From Pseudomonadota bacterium (GTDB taxonomy: Bacteria > Pseudomonadota > Alphaproteobacteria > Rhizobiales > Rhizobiaceae): a stretch of 35,561 nucleotides of DNA. The notes beneath the pieces were generated by a model. It had not been told where the DNA came from, ran no database searches, and saw only the letters and a program-made list of their open reading frames with translations. The stretch is taken from NCBI GenBank assembly GCA_023419535.1, contig JAEZXX010000035.1, forward strand, positions 1 to 35,561, given 5' to 3'. The position numbers were made by a program, and so were the translations under genes. Positions 21,810-30,372 of the stretch are shown piece after piece (within the stretch, counting starts at the first letter, position 1; each line of letters starts with the position of its first letter).

Positions 21810-23236
21810 TGCCGTCCGCGCCGATCGAGTTTCCCGCGTCCACCGCTCCTGGGCTGACCCCAACGGAGAATGGCGGACGCCTCATCAATGCGTATGCAGA
21901 GCGCGCGCCGGTCGGGGGGCGAAGCGAGGTGCTCTGGCGCCGTGCGCCCGGCCTGACGGCGCTTCTATCCGGTCTTGATGGCGAACCGCGCGGTGCCCTT
22001 GCTGTGGGTGAGGTGCTGTACGCGGTTATTGGAACGCGCGTCGTCAGCATCACGAAGTCCAGCGGGGTCTATTCGTTCGGCGTCCTGGGCGGGCTCGTCC
22101 CAGGCGACGGCAAGGTGATGATGGAGCGCAACCAGCGTGCTCCGACGCCGCAAATCCTCATCCTTCATTCGGAAGGAATGTCGCGGATCAACGGGAACGT
22201 CGTGTCCGAGTTCGTCGATCCCGATTTGCCCGCGGTCAACTCTCTTGCGCAGATCGATGGCTACTTCATCGTCACCTCTGCCAGCGGGCGGGCCTATTCA
22301 TCGGCGCTGAACGACGTTGAGTTCAATGCGAACGACTATGTTTCGGCGGAATCCTCGCCAGACCCGATCGTGCGGGCGGTCGCGATGCGCCGGGACCTCC
22401 TTCTCATGGGTTCGGCCTCGATCGAATTCTATTCGAACGTCGGCAACGCGACGGGATTCCCGTTCCAGCGGGGTCACGTCCTTCCGATTGGCCTCCTCGC
22501 TCCGTATGCGGTGGCGGGACAGGAACAAGGCTTTCCCTATCCGCTCTGTTTCGTCGGCAACGACCGGGCGGTGCATCGCCTTTCCGGGTACTCGCCGCAG
22601 AAGATTTCGCCGCCGGCTCTAGATCGGATGATCGATGCGGTGACGAACCCGAGCGAGCTTGAGGCCAGCGTCTACGTCGCAGCAGGCCACGCCTGCTGGG
22701 TTCTATCGTCGAACAACTGGACCTGGGTCTACGACTTCACCACCGAGGAATGGCACGAGCGGCAATCCATTCGCCAGGACAGGTGGAGAGGCCGGCTCGG
22801 CATCAACGCCTTCGAGCGCTGGCTGACCTTTGATCGGGTCAATGGTGCGCTCTATCAGGTGGACGACCGGACGGCCCAGGAAGGTTCGGACCCGCTCGTG
22901 TTCGAAGTCCGCTCGACGCAGATGCACCGGTTCCCCGGTCGTCTGCGCGTCAACAAGGCCAGCTTCGACTTCACGACGGGGGTGGGGCTGGACCGTGGGC
23001 GCTCCCCAATCGAGACCAACCCGAAGGTGTCGGTGTCGTGGTCCGACGATGGTGGGGTGTCGTTCGGAAATGCCCTCCTTCGCGATCTGGGGACGCAGGG
23101 AGAGGCGCGGCGCATCGACGTGCACCGCTGCGGCCTGACAGGGCGAAACGGGCGCCAGTGGCGCCTTCAGGTGTCCGATCCGGTCGAGGTGACGCTGATG
23201 GGCGCTGCCGTTGACGTGGAGGCGAGAAACGCATGA
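21809..23236 (+). CDS. P22 gp10-like packaged DNA stabilisation protein
   Basis: 475 aa from ATG 21809. Hallmarks of the gp10 family are INAYAERAPVGGRSEVLWRRAPGL near residues 25-50, GVLYAVIG-like beta-propeller repeats, FNANDYVSAESSPDPIVRAV, GSASIEFYSNVGNATGFPFQR and a closing DFTTGVGLDRG. The protein is the tail hub that plugs the portal after packaging and carries the fibre or spike. Overlaps the next 48-aa gene by 4 bp (ATGA). Confidence 0.92.
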   Translation: MPSAPIEFPASTAPGLTPTENGGRLINAYAERAPVGGRSEVLWRRAPGLTALLSGLDGEPRGALAVGEVLYAVIGTRVVSITKSSGVYSFGVLGGLVPGDGKVMMERNQRAPTPQILILHSEGMSRINGNVVSEFVDPDLPAVNSLAQIDGYFIVTSASGRAYSSALNDVEFNANDYVSAESSPDPIVRAVAMRRDLLLMGSASIEFYSNVGNATGFPFQRGHVLPIGLLAPYAVAGQEQGFPYPLCFVGNDRAVHRLSGYSPQKISPPALDRMIDAVTNPSELEASVYVAAGHACWVLSSNNWTWVYDFTTEEWHERQSIRQDRWRGRLGINAFERWLTFDRVNGALYQVDDRTAQEGSDPLVFEVRSTQMHRFPGRLRVNKASFDFTTGVGLDRGRSPIETNPKVSVSWSDDGGVSFGNALLRDLGTQGEARRIDVHRCGLTGRNGRQWRLQVSDPVEVTLMGAAVDVEARNA

Positions 23237-23379
23237 TCCGGCAGCTTCCCGTTCTTCCTAGACCCGATGTCGCCTGGTTCGATCAGAGCGGGCGCCCGAC
23301 GCAGGTCTTTTACGAATACGCGCGCGCGGCCGATCAGGCGATGCGCGAGCTGATCAACGCCGAAAACGCGAGGTCGTAG
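23233..23379 (+). CDS. small hypothetical protein between hub and ejection genes, 48 aa
   Basis: ATG 23233 (MIRQLPVLPRPDVAWFDQSG...) overlaps the gp10-like stop. Ends in a helix (YEYARAADQAMRELINAE). Short proteins with 'W(F/L)D..GRPT..F(Y/F).Y' at this position recur in podophages; function unknown. Confidence 0.7.
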   Translation: MIRQLPVLPRPDVAWFDQSGRPTQVFYEYARAADQAMRELINAENARS

Positions 23380-23381
23380 CC

Positions 23382-24095
23382 ATGGGGCTCTTTGGCGGTG
23401 GCAATCAGGGCAAGGCGACGATCGCCGGAGCCCAGCAGATCGGCAAGAACGTCGAGCAGTACCACAAGGACACCGACCGGAATCTCCTCGAGGCCGGCGG
23501 CGCGGCGCGTGGGTATCTCAGCCAGATCGGCGGGCTCTATCAGCCCATGGCCGCGATCGGGCAACAGGGAACAAGCCTGTACGCCGACAGCCTCGGCATC
23601 AACGGCGCGGACGGCAATGCGAGGGCCGTGGGGGCGTTCCAGACGGGTCCGGGCTACGACTTCGCCATGGGGCAGGGGTTGGATGCCCTAGAGCGCCGTG
23701 CGGCGGCCCAGGGACGCCTTCAGAGCGGGCAGACGGGCCTCGACACGCTCACCTATGCCCAGGGTCTCGCCAATCAGGAATACGGCAACTGGCAGAACCG
23801 CCTCTCGGGTCTGGGAAGCCTCTGGCAGACGGGTGTGGCGGGACAGGCCGGTGGCCTTGGTGCATTGGCCGATCTGGATCTCGGGATCGCGGACCGCAGG
23901 AACGATGTCTACGGCAAAGCGCTCGGGGTGAACACGCAGGCCACGCAGATGTTCGCCGGCGGTCAGGAGACACGCGAGGCTGCGAAGCAGGCAGGGTTCA
24001 ACTCGCTTCTCGGCTTGGGCGGTTCACTTCTCGGGAAAGCGGCTGGCGCGGGCTCTCTCGGTGCTCTCGGTTCATTCTTCGGATACGGCAAATGA
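23382..24095 (+). CDS. DNA ejection protein (gp7-like)
   Basis: 237 aa from ATG 23382. Gly/Ala/Gln-rich with long helices (GAQQIGKNVEQYHKDTDRNLLEAGG, RRAAAQGRLQSGQTGLDTL) and a C-terminal glycine-rich hydrophobic segment (SLLGLGGSLLGKAAGAGSL) likely to insert in membrane. This is the usual composition of the first ejection protein, which forms part of the trans-envelope conduit for DNA. Overlaps the next start by 4 bp. Confidence 0.82.
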   Translation: MGLFGGGNQGKATIAGAQQIGKNVEQYHKDTDRNLLEAGGAARGYLSQIGGLYQPMAAIGQQGTSLYADSLGINGADGNARAVGAFQTGPGYDFAMGQGLDALERRAAAQGRLQSGQTGLDTLTYAQGLANQEYGNWQNRLSGLGSLWQTGVAGQAGGLGALADLDLGIADRRNDVYGKALGVNTQATQMFAGGQETREAAKQAGFNSLLGLGGSLLGKAAGAGSLGALGSFFGYGK

Positions 24096-25948
24096 GCGTT
24101 CCTTGGTTCATCCCGCCGCAGCAGACCGGCCTTTCCGCGCTCGCGGATGGGTTCGGCCAAGGGTTCACGCAGGGGCGTGAGCGATTGCAGGAGCGTCAGG
24201 GCGTCGAAACGTTCGGCCGCTATCTCGACAGCATGGGCGCGAAAAGCTCGCTGGGTGCGCTCGGGCAAGGTTCCGCGCTGCCTGCTCCCAGCGGCGCCGT
24301 ATCTGCGGCTCCCACGGCCTCCGCGCGGGTTCCCTTGTCCGTGCCGCAGGGCGAGCGTGCGGGCTACATTCGGCAGGGCCTCATTCAGCGCGGTCTTCCC
24401 GAGCATGTGGCGGATGCGTTCGTGCTGAATTTTCAGGATGAGAGCGGTCTGAACCCCGACATCAACGAGGCCAAGCCTCTCGTGCCGGGCTCGCGCGGTG
24501 GCTATGGTCTGTACCAGCTCACCGGGCCTCGTCGTCGCATGTACGAAGCCTTCGCTCGGGATCGCGGCGTGGACACGTCCGATATCGACGCACAGTTGGA
24601 CTTCCTCAAATTCGAGCTTGGAGGCCCGGAAGCCAAGGCGGCACAGAGCATCATGGGCTCCCGCGATACGGCTACGGCAGCGCAGGCGATCGTGAACAAC
24701 TTCCTCCGCCCCGCTCCTGAGCATCGGCAGAGCCGTTCGGCCCGGTATGCGAGCTACACTGGGAGCGCGCCTGCTGCCGCACCTTCTGCCACGGACGAGA
24801 CGTCGGGGGGCACTCTCGCTCCGCCTGCCCGTCAAGCTATGAGCCCGCTTCCGACCTTCACTCCGCCGGCAGAGGCACAGCAGGCATTTCCTGACCGCGA
24901 AATCATGCTGGATCTGTTTCGCAACCCGAATACGCGACCGCTCGCGATTGAGATGGCGAGGAACTTCCAGACAGGTACCGCGCCTCGTGAGACGTGGAGC
25001 ACGATCGAACGAGAAGACGGGTCGATCTTCCAGCTCAACAACCTGACGGGCGAATACAAGCGCGTAGTCGAAGGGCAGGGCGCCCCGTCCTACGGCTTCC
25101 AAAACGTCGGCGGTACGCTGGTGCGCACCGATCCGACCAGCGGTTCGGCTATGCCGGTGTTCCAGCAAGAACCGGAGCCGGGGTACGCCCTTATTCCGCC
25201 TGAGGAAGCGCGGCAGCTTGGATTGCCGCCGGGAGTGCCCTTCCAGCGCTCGCCGCAGGGTCAGATTTCGCAGATCGGTGGTGGCGGGACGACAGTCAAC
25301 GTCGGAGACCAAAGTGGCGGCTCAGGCGCTTTCTACCAGAACTTGGATAAGGCTAACGCCGAGATGTTCGGGACGCTTCTGTCCTCTGCGCCGAACGCCC
25401 AGACCAATCTGGCGAGAGTTGATCGGCTGGAAGGCATGCTCGGTGAGCTGGGGTCCGGCTGGCAGAACAACGCCACGCTGATCGCGGGCAACCTTGGCAT
25501 CGACCTCGGCAACGCGAGCGGCGTGCAAGCCGCACAGGCGCTCATCAATTCGATGGTCCCAGAGCAGCGTGCGCCTGGGTCAGGGCCGATGTCCGATGCC
25601 GATTTGGAGCTTTTCAAGCAGTCTCTCCCCCGGATCATCAATTCGCCCGAGGGCAATCGGCGCATCATCGAAACCCTGCGCGGCATCTCGCAGTACCAGC
25701 TCTCTCAGGCGGATATTGCGGGACAAGTGGCATCTCGGCAGATCACGCCTGAGCAGGGCAACGAAATGCTCCGGACGCTCCCAAACCCGGTGGCGTGGCT
25801 TCGTGAAGCCGAGCTGCCCGCGCCGATCTCCGCGCCGCTCACCGAGGGCGGCAACATCCCAACGATAACCTCCAGCGAGGCCTATCAGGCTCTTCCATCT
25901 GGCGCTCAGTATCGCGCGCCGGACGGTAGCATCAGGACGAAACAGTGA
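24092..25948 (+). CDS. ejection protein with phage tail lysozyme domain
   Basis: 618 aa from ATG 24092. Residues about 90-215 match the tail-lysozyme (Phage_lysozyme2) fold: RQGLIQRGLPEHVADAFVLN, FQDESGLNPDINEAKP with the likely catalytic Glu, RGGYGLYQLTGPRR and QLDFLKFELGG. This would open peptidoglycan during DNA entry. After a Pro/Ala linker, the remainder (300-618) is variable and helical, with a Gly/Gln-rich middle and a C-terminal helical bundle. The TGA shares a base with the next ATG. Confidence 0.85.
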   Translation: MSVPWFIPPQQTGLSALADGFGQGFTQGRERLQERQGVETFGRYLDSMGAKSSLGALGQGSALPAPSGAVSAAPTASARVPLSVPQGERAGYIRQGLIQRGLPEHVADAFVLNFQDESGLNPDINEAKPLVPGSRGGYGLYQLTGPRRRMYEAFARDRGVDTSDIDAQLDFLKFELGGPEAKAAQSIMGSRDTATAAQAIVNNFLRPAPEHRQSRSARYASYTGSAPAAAPSATDETSGGTLAPPARQAMSPLPTFTPPAEAQQAFPDREIMLDLFRNPNTRPLAIEMARNFQTGTAPRETWSTIEREDGSIFQLNNLTGEYKRVVEGQGAPSYGFQNVGGTLVRTDPTSGSAMPVFQQEPEPGYALIPPEEARQLGLPPGVPFQRSPQGQISQIGGGGTTVNVGDQSGGSGAFYQNLDKANAEMFGTLLSSAPNAQTNLARVDRLEGMLGELGSGWQNNATLIAGNLGIDLGNASGVQAAQALINSMVPEQRAPGSGPMSDADLELFKQSLPRIINSPEGNRRIIETLRGISQYQLSQADIAGQVASRQITPEQGNEMLRTLPNPVAWLREAELPAPISAPLTEGGNIPTITSSEAYQALPSGAQYRAPDGSIRTKQ

Positions 25949-27990
25949 TGGCAAACTGGTGGGAACAGGATGCGGTTGTCCGCCCGGCTGCATCGTCGGC
26001 GTCTGGCCAAAGCGGAAATTTCTGGGAGCGCGATTCGGTTGTTCAGCCCAAGCAGCAATTCGGGTATGAGCCAGATAGCGCGGCGGGTGGGCTTCGAACT
26101 GCGGTTGGCGGGTTCATCGAGGGCATCCCGGTCATCGGTCCTTCGATCCGGCGCGGGGCCGAGAAGGTTACGGCAGGGATTCTGTCTGCGACGGGGCAGG
26201 GCACCTACGACGAGGCGCTACAGCGTGTTCGGGCGCTTGGGGCTGCCGAGAAAGAAGCCAACCCCTGGGTTGATACAGGCGCGCAAGTGGCTGGCGGCAT
26301 TGCCGGCGTTGCTCCCGCCGTTGCCGCGGCTCCCGCAGCGTTCGGCGTGACGGGGAGCAGTGTCGCAACCCGTGCATTGGCTGGCGGGGCGTCAGGTCTA
26401 ACGCTCGGTGCGGCGGATGGCGCCGCACGGGACGGCGCCAGCGGAGCAGCCGCCGGGGCGGGTTTTGGTCTCGCGCTCGGGGGAGCAGGCCCTATCGCCG
26501 GCAACCTTATCGGCAGAGGCGTCGGAGCGGTCCAAACGGCTCGTTCTAATCGAGCCGCGGCCAAAGCTGCCGGAACAACGCGCGAGGCCGTCGACGTTGT
26601 GACCCGAGGTCTCGCGGCCGACAACGCGAGCAATGGGGTCAGCGCCAGCATCGCGAACGCTGGTCCTCGCGCCATGCTGGCAGACTCGGGGCCTGCCACT
26701 CGCTCTATTCTCGACACCGCTATCGCCCGCTCCGGGCCTGGCGCACGCGATGCTGCAGAACGGATCAACACCAGAGCGAGCGGCGCGACGGACGATGTAA
26801 ACGCGGCGCTGGACGCGGCCCTTGGGCCCGCAGAGGGCAATTTCAGCGCGGTGAAGGCTTTGCGTGAATCTACGCAGCCCGCTCGGCAAGCGGCCTATGA
26901 CGCCGCGTACGGTGCGCCGATCGACTACTCTGCGCCCCAGGCCCGGATGCTCGAAGCGGCTCTGAAACGTGTTCCGAATGCGGTACTGCAGCGCGCGAAC
27001 AATTTGATGCGGGTCGAGGGCGCAGAATCGCGACAGATCCTCGCGAACGGTGCCGACGACGGCACGGTCACCTTCACGCAGATGCCGGATGTGCGCCAGA
27101 TCGACTATATCACCCGAGCCTTGAACGACGTTTCCAAGGCCGGAGACGGGGCCGGCGCGCTCGGGGGCAATACGGCGGAGGGTCGAGCTTACGGAGGGCT
27201 CTCGAAGACCATCCGCAATATGACCCGGAACCTCGTGCCGGAGTATGGCGTCGCCCTTGATACCGCTGCCGAACCGATCGCAGCCCGCCAAGCGCGCGAG
27301 TTCGGCAGCACGCTCCTTCGCCCGCAAATGGCGCGCGACGAAGCCGAAGCTTTCGTTTCCGGCCTTTCTGCCGCTGAATTGAAAAGCGTTCAGGGCGGGG
27401 TGCGCGCGCAGATCGCGGAGACGTTGGCAAACGTCCGCCGCACGATCTCTGACCCGAGCGTGGACGCCCGACAGGGCATCGCGGCGATCCGCGAATTGTC
27501 GAGCGATGCAGCTCGTGAAAAGCTGGCGATGATCGTTGGGCCTGACGAAGCTGGGAAGATGCTTCAGGCACTGGACCGTGCAGCTCAATCCTACGACCTT
27601 CGGGCTTCCGTCGCGACCAACTCGCGCACCTATGGACGACAAGCCGCAGAGCGGGCGGTAGAAGAGGCTACGGCACCGGGCGTGATCGATAGCGCAGCCA
27701 GCGGTAGCCCGATCCTGTCGGCTCAAACGTTCCTGCAGGGCGTGTTCGGGACCAGCCCGGCCAACCGTCTCGCTCGGCAGGATGAAACGTGGGGGTCTTT
27801 GGCCGACCTCCTCACGATGCCGATCAATGATGCGCAGAACATGCGACTTTCGGCGCTCGCCCAAGCTGCAGCCGGTCGTCCGGCTATCGAGGCCCAGGCC
27901 AATCGGATCGGGACGGGGATCTCTCGCGGTTCCGCGCATCTATCTGGTCTAGGCGGACGGCTACCAGAAGCGTTAGAGCGAAGAAGGTAA
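25948..27990 (+). CDS. large ejection protein (gp16-like)
   Basis: 680 aa from ATG 25948 (a GTG one codon earlier is not preferred). The N-terminus has two copies of a short peptide, NWWEQDAVVRP and NFWERDSVVQP (residues 3-13 and 24-34), a repeat typical of phage ejection/virion-associated proteins. A Gly/Ala-rich, very hydrophobic stretch (about 85-190) could cross membranes, followed by a long helical region. Last of three ejection proteins; its 3' end overlaps a minus-strand gene tail-to-tail by 107 bp. Confidence 0.82.
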   Translation: MANWWEQDAVVRPAASSASGQSGNFWERDSVVQPKQQFGYEPDSAAGGLRTAVGGFIEGIPVIGPSIRRGAEKVTAGILSATGQGTYDEALQRVRALGAAEKEANPWVDTGAQVAGGIAGVAPAVAAAPAAFGVTGSSVATRALAGGASGLTLGAADGAARDGASGAAAGAGFGLALGGAGPIAGNLIGRGVGAVQTARSNRAAAKAAGTTREAVDVVTRGLAADNASNGVSASIANAGPRAMLADSGPATRSILDTAIARSGPGARDAAERINTRASGATDDVNAALDAALGPAEGNFSAVKALRESTQPARQAAYDAAYGAPIDYSAPQARMLEAALKRVPNAVLQRANNLMRVEGAESRQILANGADDGTVTFTQMPDVRQIDYITRALNDVSKAGDGAGALGGNTAEGRAYGGLSKTIRNMTRNLVPEYGVALDTAAEPIAARQAREFGSTLLRPQMARDEAEAFVSGLSAAELKSVQGGVRAQIAETLANVRRTISDPSVDARQGIAAIRELSSDAAREKLAMIVGPDEAGKMLQALDRAAQSYDLRASVATNSRTYGRQAAERAVEEATAPGVIDSAASGSPILSAQTFLQGVFGTSPANRLARQDETWGSLADLLTMPINDAQNMRLSALAQAAAGRPAIEAQANRIGTGISRGSAHLSGLGGRLPEALERRR

Positions 27991-28126
27991 CGCACACCGC
28001 CAGGAACACCCATAGTTCCGTGTTAGCCTCAACCCAACGCATCGCCCAGCCAAGTGCAAGAAGTACGGCGGCGGTAAGGACGCCGGCAATGATCTTTCCC
28101 GTCGTGTCGAGCGGGCCGTCAGTCAT
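27884..28126 (-). CDS. two-pass membrane protein of the minus-strand cassette, 80 aa
   Basis: ATG 28126 (MTDGPLDTTGKIIAGV...) overlaps the preceding TGA (ATGA). Two hydrophobic segments at about residues 10-27 and 35-54 with a short polar turn, then a charged tail. It overlaps the 3' end of the gp16-like gene in antisense by 107 bp. Likely co-expressed with the gene upstream; function unknown, moron candidate. Confidence 0.72.
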   Translation of the reverse strand: MTDGPLDTTGKIIAGVLTAAVLLALGWAMRWVEANTELWVFLAVCVTFFALTLLVAVRLDQIDARNRERSPSRSDWPGPR

Positions 28127-28614
28127 CGGCTTTCGCAGTCTGTTTGGGTTAAGCTGAAGACGCCGCTTCCCGTTTCCCAAGTGTACGTGTAGTCAACTCT
28201 AGACAATCGGCCGGCCAGAAAGTCCGGCATCCAGTTTTGGCACAGACCATCGATGCCAGCAGATTTTATCTGCCCCACATCGAGATCTGGTTGAAAATCG
28301 CCAGATAGTGTGAATTGGTACGTCAAAACTCGTCCCGATAAGGACGCCAACTCAAGGGTCGTGTACTCGTCGACTTGAGTTGGAAGACCTTCATTCAGCC
28401 GAGCATTCTCAACTGCCGGCACAACAGAAATACGCGAGAACTGTACAGAGCCAACAATAGCCGCAATGACTGCGAATCGTGAAAGCGCGGGCCATCCGGC
28501 TTTTCCTATGAGCCATCCTGCGACTGCGCCGCCGGCTCCAAACACCGCGCCGGAAGCTGCATAGGTTACCCATGTGGGCAGCCCGGCAAAGATCAACAAA
28601 ATTGGCTCGATCAT
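28123..28614 (-). CDS. membrane-anchored moron-like protein, 163 aa
   Basis: ATG 28614 (MIEPILLIFAGLPTWVTY...) is seven bases after a promoter -10, indicating a leaderless mRNA. Two or three membrane segments occupy residues 3-70, including a GAVFGAGGAVAGWLIG glycine-zipper-like run. The C-terminal 90 residues are a probable periplasmic domain with beta strands and conserved-looking Cys (LCQNW, TDCES) that could form a disulfide. Lower GC than neighbours and opposite orientation suggest an acquired lysogenic-conversion gene, perhaps exclusion. Function unknown. Confidence 0.75.
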   Translation of the reverse strand: MIEPILLIFAGLPTWVTYAASGAVFGAGGAVAGWLIGKAGWPALSRFAVIAAIVGSVQFSRISVVPAVENARLNEGLPTQVDEYTTLELASLSGRVLTYQFTLSGDFQPDLDVGQIKSAGIDGLCQNWMPDFLAGRLSRVDYTYTWETGSGVFSLTQTDCESR

Positions 28615-28621
28615 GCGGCCG

Positions 28622-28650
28622 AGTATGCCGCATCCCCCCATCCCCCGCAA
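28622..28650 (-). promoter_or_regulatory. promoter of the minus-strand membrane cassette
   Basis: On the minus strand TTGCGG (28650-28645), 17 bp, CATACT (28627-28622), with ATG seven bases further. An independent promoter supports expression from the prophage state. Confidence 0.6.
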
Positions 28651-28657
28651 TCACTCA

Positions 28658-28682
28658 GGCTCGGCTCACCACCGGGCCTTTT
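28658..28682 (+). terminator. intrinsic terminator
   Basis: GGCTCGG, 7-base loop, CCGGGCC (one G-U), then TTTT. On the plus strand between the ejection gene/moron block and the 57-aa gene. Confidence 0.7.
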
Positions 28683-28696
28683 CGATGGAGACGACG

Positions 28697-28870
28697 ATGA
28701 CCGACGAAGAGATCCTGATCGGCCACCACCAAACGGCAATGAAAATCGCATGCAACATGCCGGCGAGCCGCTGGGCCGCGAACCGCATCCTCGACCTTGC
28801 CCGTGAGTACGTGGAGAAGACGACGCTGGAGCCCACTCAGGACGAATGGCGGCCCGCTGCAAAGTCCTGA
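28697..28870 (+). CDS. small hypothetical protein, 57 aa
   Basis: ATG 28697 with GGAG six bases before it. Helical peptide (MTDEEILIGHHQTAMKIACN...RWAANRILDLAREYVEK). No family recognised. It overlaps a minus-strand gene tail-to-tail by 34 bp and sits between two terminators as a separate cassette. Confidence 0.55.
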   Translation: MTDEEILIGHHQTAMKIACNMPASRWAANRILDLAREYVEKTTLEPTQDEWRPAAKS

Positions 28871-29007
28871 AGCAGAGCGCGAATCAGGCGCAGCTCGTCA
28901 TAGATATTGTCCGCCGTCACCATGATCTTTACCGCGTTCGCCTCGTTACCGACGCGCCGCTTCTGATGCTCGGCGATCAACGCCTGCATTTTCTCAAACT
29001 CTGACAT
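28837..29007 (-). CDS. small helical protein, antisense cassette, 56 aa
   Basis: ATG 29007 preceded on the minus strand by GGAGGG; an upstream GTG/ATG frame extension is not needed. Entire product is a probable helix pair (SEFEKMQALIAEHQKRR, ADNIYDELRLIRALLQDFAAG). No family recognised. Confidence 0.6.
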   Translation of the reverse strand: MSEFEKMQALIAEHQKRRVGNEANAVKIMVTADNIYDELRLIRALLQDFAAGRHSS

Positions 29008-29037
29008 TCCCAGCCCTCCAATCCCGCCCAACCCATC

Positions 29038-29062
29038 AGGCTCGCCTTGCGCGGGCCTTTTT
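29038..29062 (+). terminator. intrinsic terminator before the tail fibre gene
   Basis: AGGCTCG, 7-base loop, CGGGCCT, then TTTTT. Nearly the same stem as the terminator at 28658, suggesting a duplicated element. Confidence 0.72.
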
Positions 29063-29075
29063 CATGTGAGGTGCC

Positions 29076-30026
29076 ATGTCGATCATCTGGCAGCCCGCGC
29101 CGGCTCCCTTCATCGATCCGAACGGGGACCCGTACGCGGGAGCGAAGGCTTACTTCTTCGACGCCAACACAACGACGCCCCGCATCGTCTATCGAGACGG
29201 CGGGATGAACGTCGCGCATGACCACCCGGTGGTTGCGAATTCTGCCGGCGTGTTCCCGGCTGTGTTCCTACCGGAGGGCGATTATCGTCTACGCATCACC
29301 GACGCGACCGGAGTGACGTTCTGGGACGTGGACGGGATCACCACGCCCGGCACTGGCTCGGGCGGCGGTGGAGGCGGAGGCATCACGCTCCCGACCGGCA
29401 AGCTGGACATGTTCTACGGCATCGGCCCCGTCGAGGGATGGGTTCGCTGCAACGGGAACACCATCGGTGCTGCGGCGTCGGGCGCCACGGGGCGCGCGAG
29501 CGCTGATTGCGAAGCGTTGTTCAACCTTCTCTGGACATCGGACCCGACCCTTCCTGTGGGTGGCGGACGGGGCGCGTCGGCCGCTGGCGATTGGGCCGCG
29601 AACAAGGTCATCCAGACGCCGGACTTCAGGGGCCGTGTATTGGCCGGTTTGAACGGCATGGGGGCGGGATCTATCCCCGGCTTCATCGACAACGGCCAGG
29701 TCGATAACGGCGAGACGGCGAATACGCTTGGGGCGACGATGGGCGCTTCGTCGATCCGTCTGGCCATCGCGGACCTTCCGTCGCACGATCACGGAGGATC
29801 GACGCTCGGAGCTGGCGGACACAACCATCAGTACCAGCGCCGGCCGTCGGGTGTGCAACGGCTGCAGGCCGGGCCGAACGAGATCGGCATCCCGACGAAC
29901 GAACTCGAAGGGCAGGCGACGAACACGGTGGGCGATCACGCGCACCCGATTCAGTCGCAGGGCGGCAATCAGTTCCACCTGAACATGCAGCCCACCGCCT
30001 TCGTCTCGATCCACATCAAGCTCTGA
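29076..30026 (+). CDS. tail fibre / tail collar-like protein
   Basis: 316 aa from ATG 29076. Residues 1-90 resemble an N-terminal virion-attachment part with IDPNGDPYAGAKAYFFDANTT and GDYRLRITDATG. A glycine run near 100 acts as hinge. The C-terminus has the collar-like pattern GWVRCNGNTIGAA, PDFRGRVLAGLNGMG and SHDHGGSTLGAGGHNHQYQ, whose HxH motifs bind metal in trimeric fibres such as T4 gp12, and ends QPTAFVSIHIKL. Likely a host-binding fibre. Confidence 0.87.
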   Translation: MSIIWQPAPAPFIDPNGDPYAGAKAYFFDANTTTPRIVYRDGGMNVAHDHPVVANSAGVFPAVFLPEGDYRLRITDATGVTFWDVDGITTPGTGSGGGGGGGITLPTGKLDMFYGIGPVEGWVRCNGNTIGAAASGATGRASADCEALFNLLWTSDPTLPVGGGRGASAAGDWAANKVIQTPDFRGRVLAGLNGMGAGSIPGFIDNGQVDNGETANTLGATMGASSIRLAIADLPSHDHGGSTLGAGGHNHQYQRRPSGVQRLQAGPNEIGIPTNELEGQATNTVGDHAHPIQSQGGNQFHLNMQPTAFVSIHIKL

Positions 30027-30033
30027 GGCGGTT

Positions 30034-30372
30034 ATGTACGATATGCAGTTCGTCGCCACCTCATCTGCCGGGTGGGCGCAGGCCATTGCCGTCGTCAACG
30101 CTCTGAACGACCGGCCCCTAGGCCTTGATGGCATCGCTATCGAGTTGGAGATCCAGTCCTGCGGCAACCGCCGCGAGCTGTCAGCGTCCACCGCTGACGG
30201 GACGATCGAGCGGCCACGACCGGATGTTATCCAGTGGCGATTCTCCCCGGACCAGATGCGCAATCTCCGCGTCGGGGCGACCTACCAAGTCGGCTGCCTC
30301 GCCATCACCCCTGGCGGCGCCACCCAGCTTTTCATCGGCACCCTCGCTCTCATCGACGGAGAAGTCTCGTGA
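30034..30372 (+). CDS. small tail-associated protein, 112 aa
   Basis: ATG 30034. Beta-rich (IAIELEIQSCGNRRELSASTADG, VIQWRFSPDQMRNLRVGATYQVG, TQLFIGTLALIDG), of the sort found as adaptor or assembly proteins just before tailspikes. No family recognised. Its TGA overlaps the tailspike GTG (GTGA). Confidence 0.72.
   Translation: MYDMQFVATSSAGWAQAIAVVNALNDRPLGLDGIAIELEIQSCGNRRELSASTADGTIERPRPDVIQWRFSPDQMRNLRVGATYQVGCLAITPGGATQLFIGTLALIDGEVS

Noticed and set aside
23963..25312. 449-aa minus-strand open frame
   Set aside because: Shadow of the two ejection protein genes; Arg-rich, no ribosome-binding site, no recognisable domain.
26398..27939. 513-aa minus-strand open frame
   Set aside because: Shadow of the gp16-like gene; Arg/Gly-rich with no motif or start signal.
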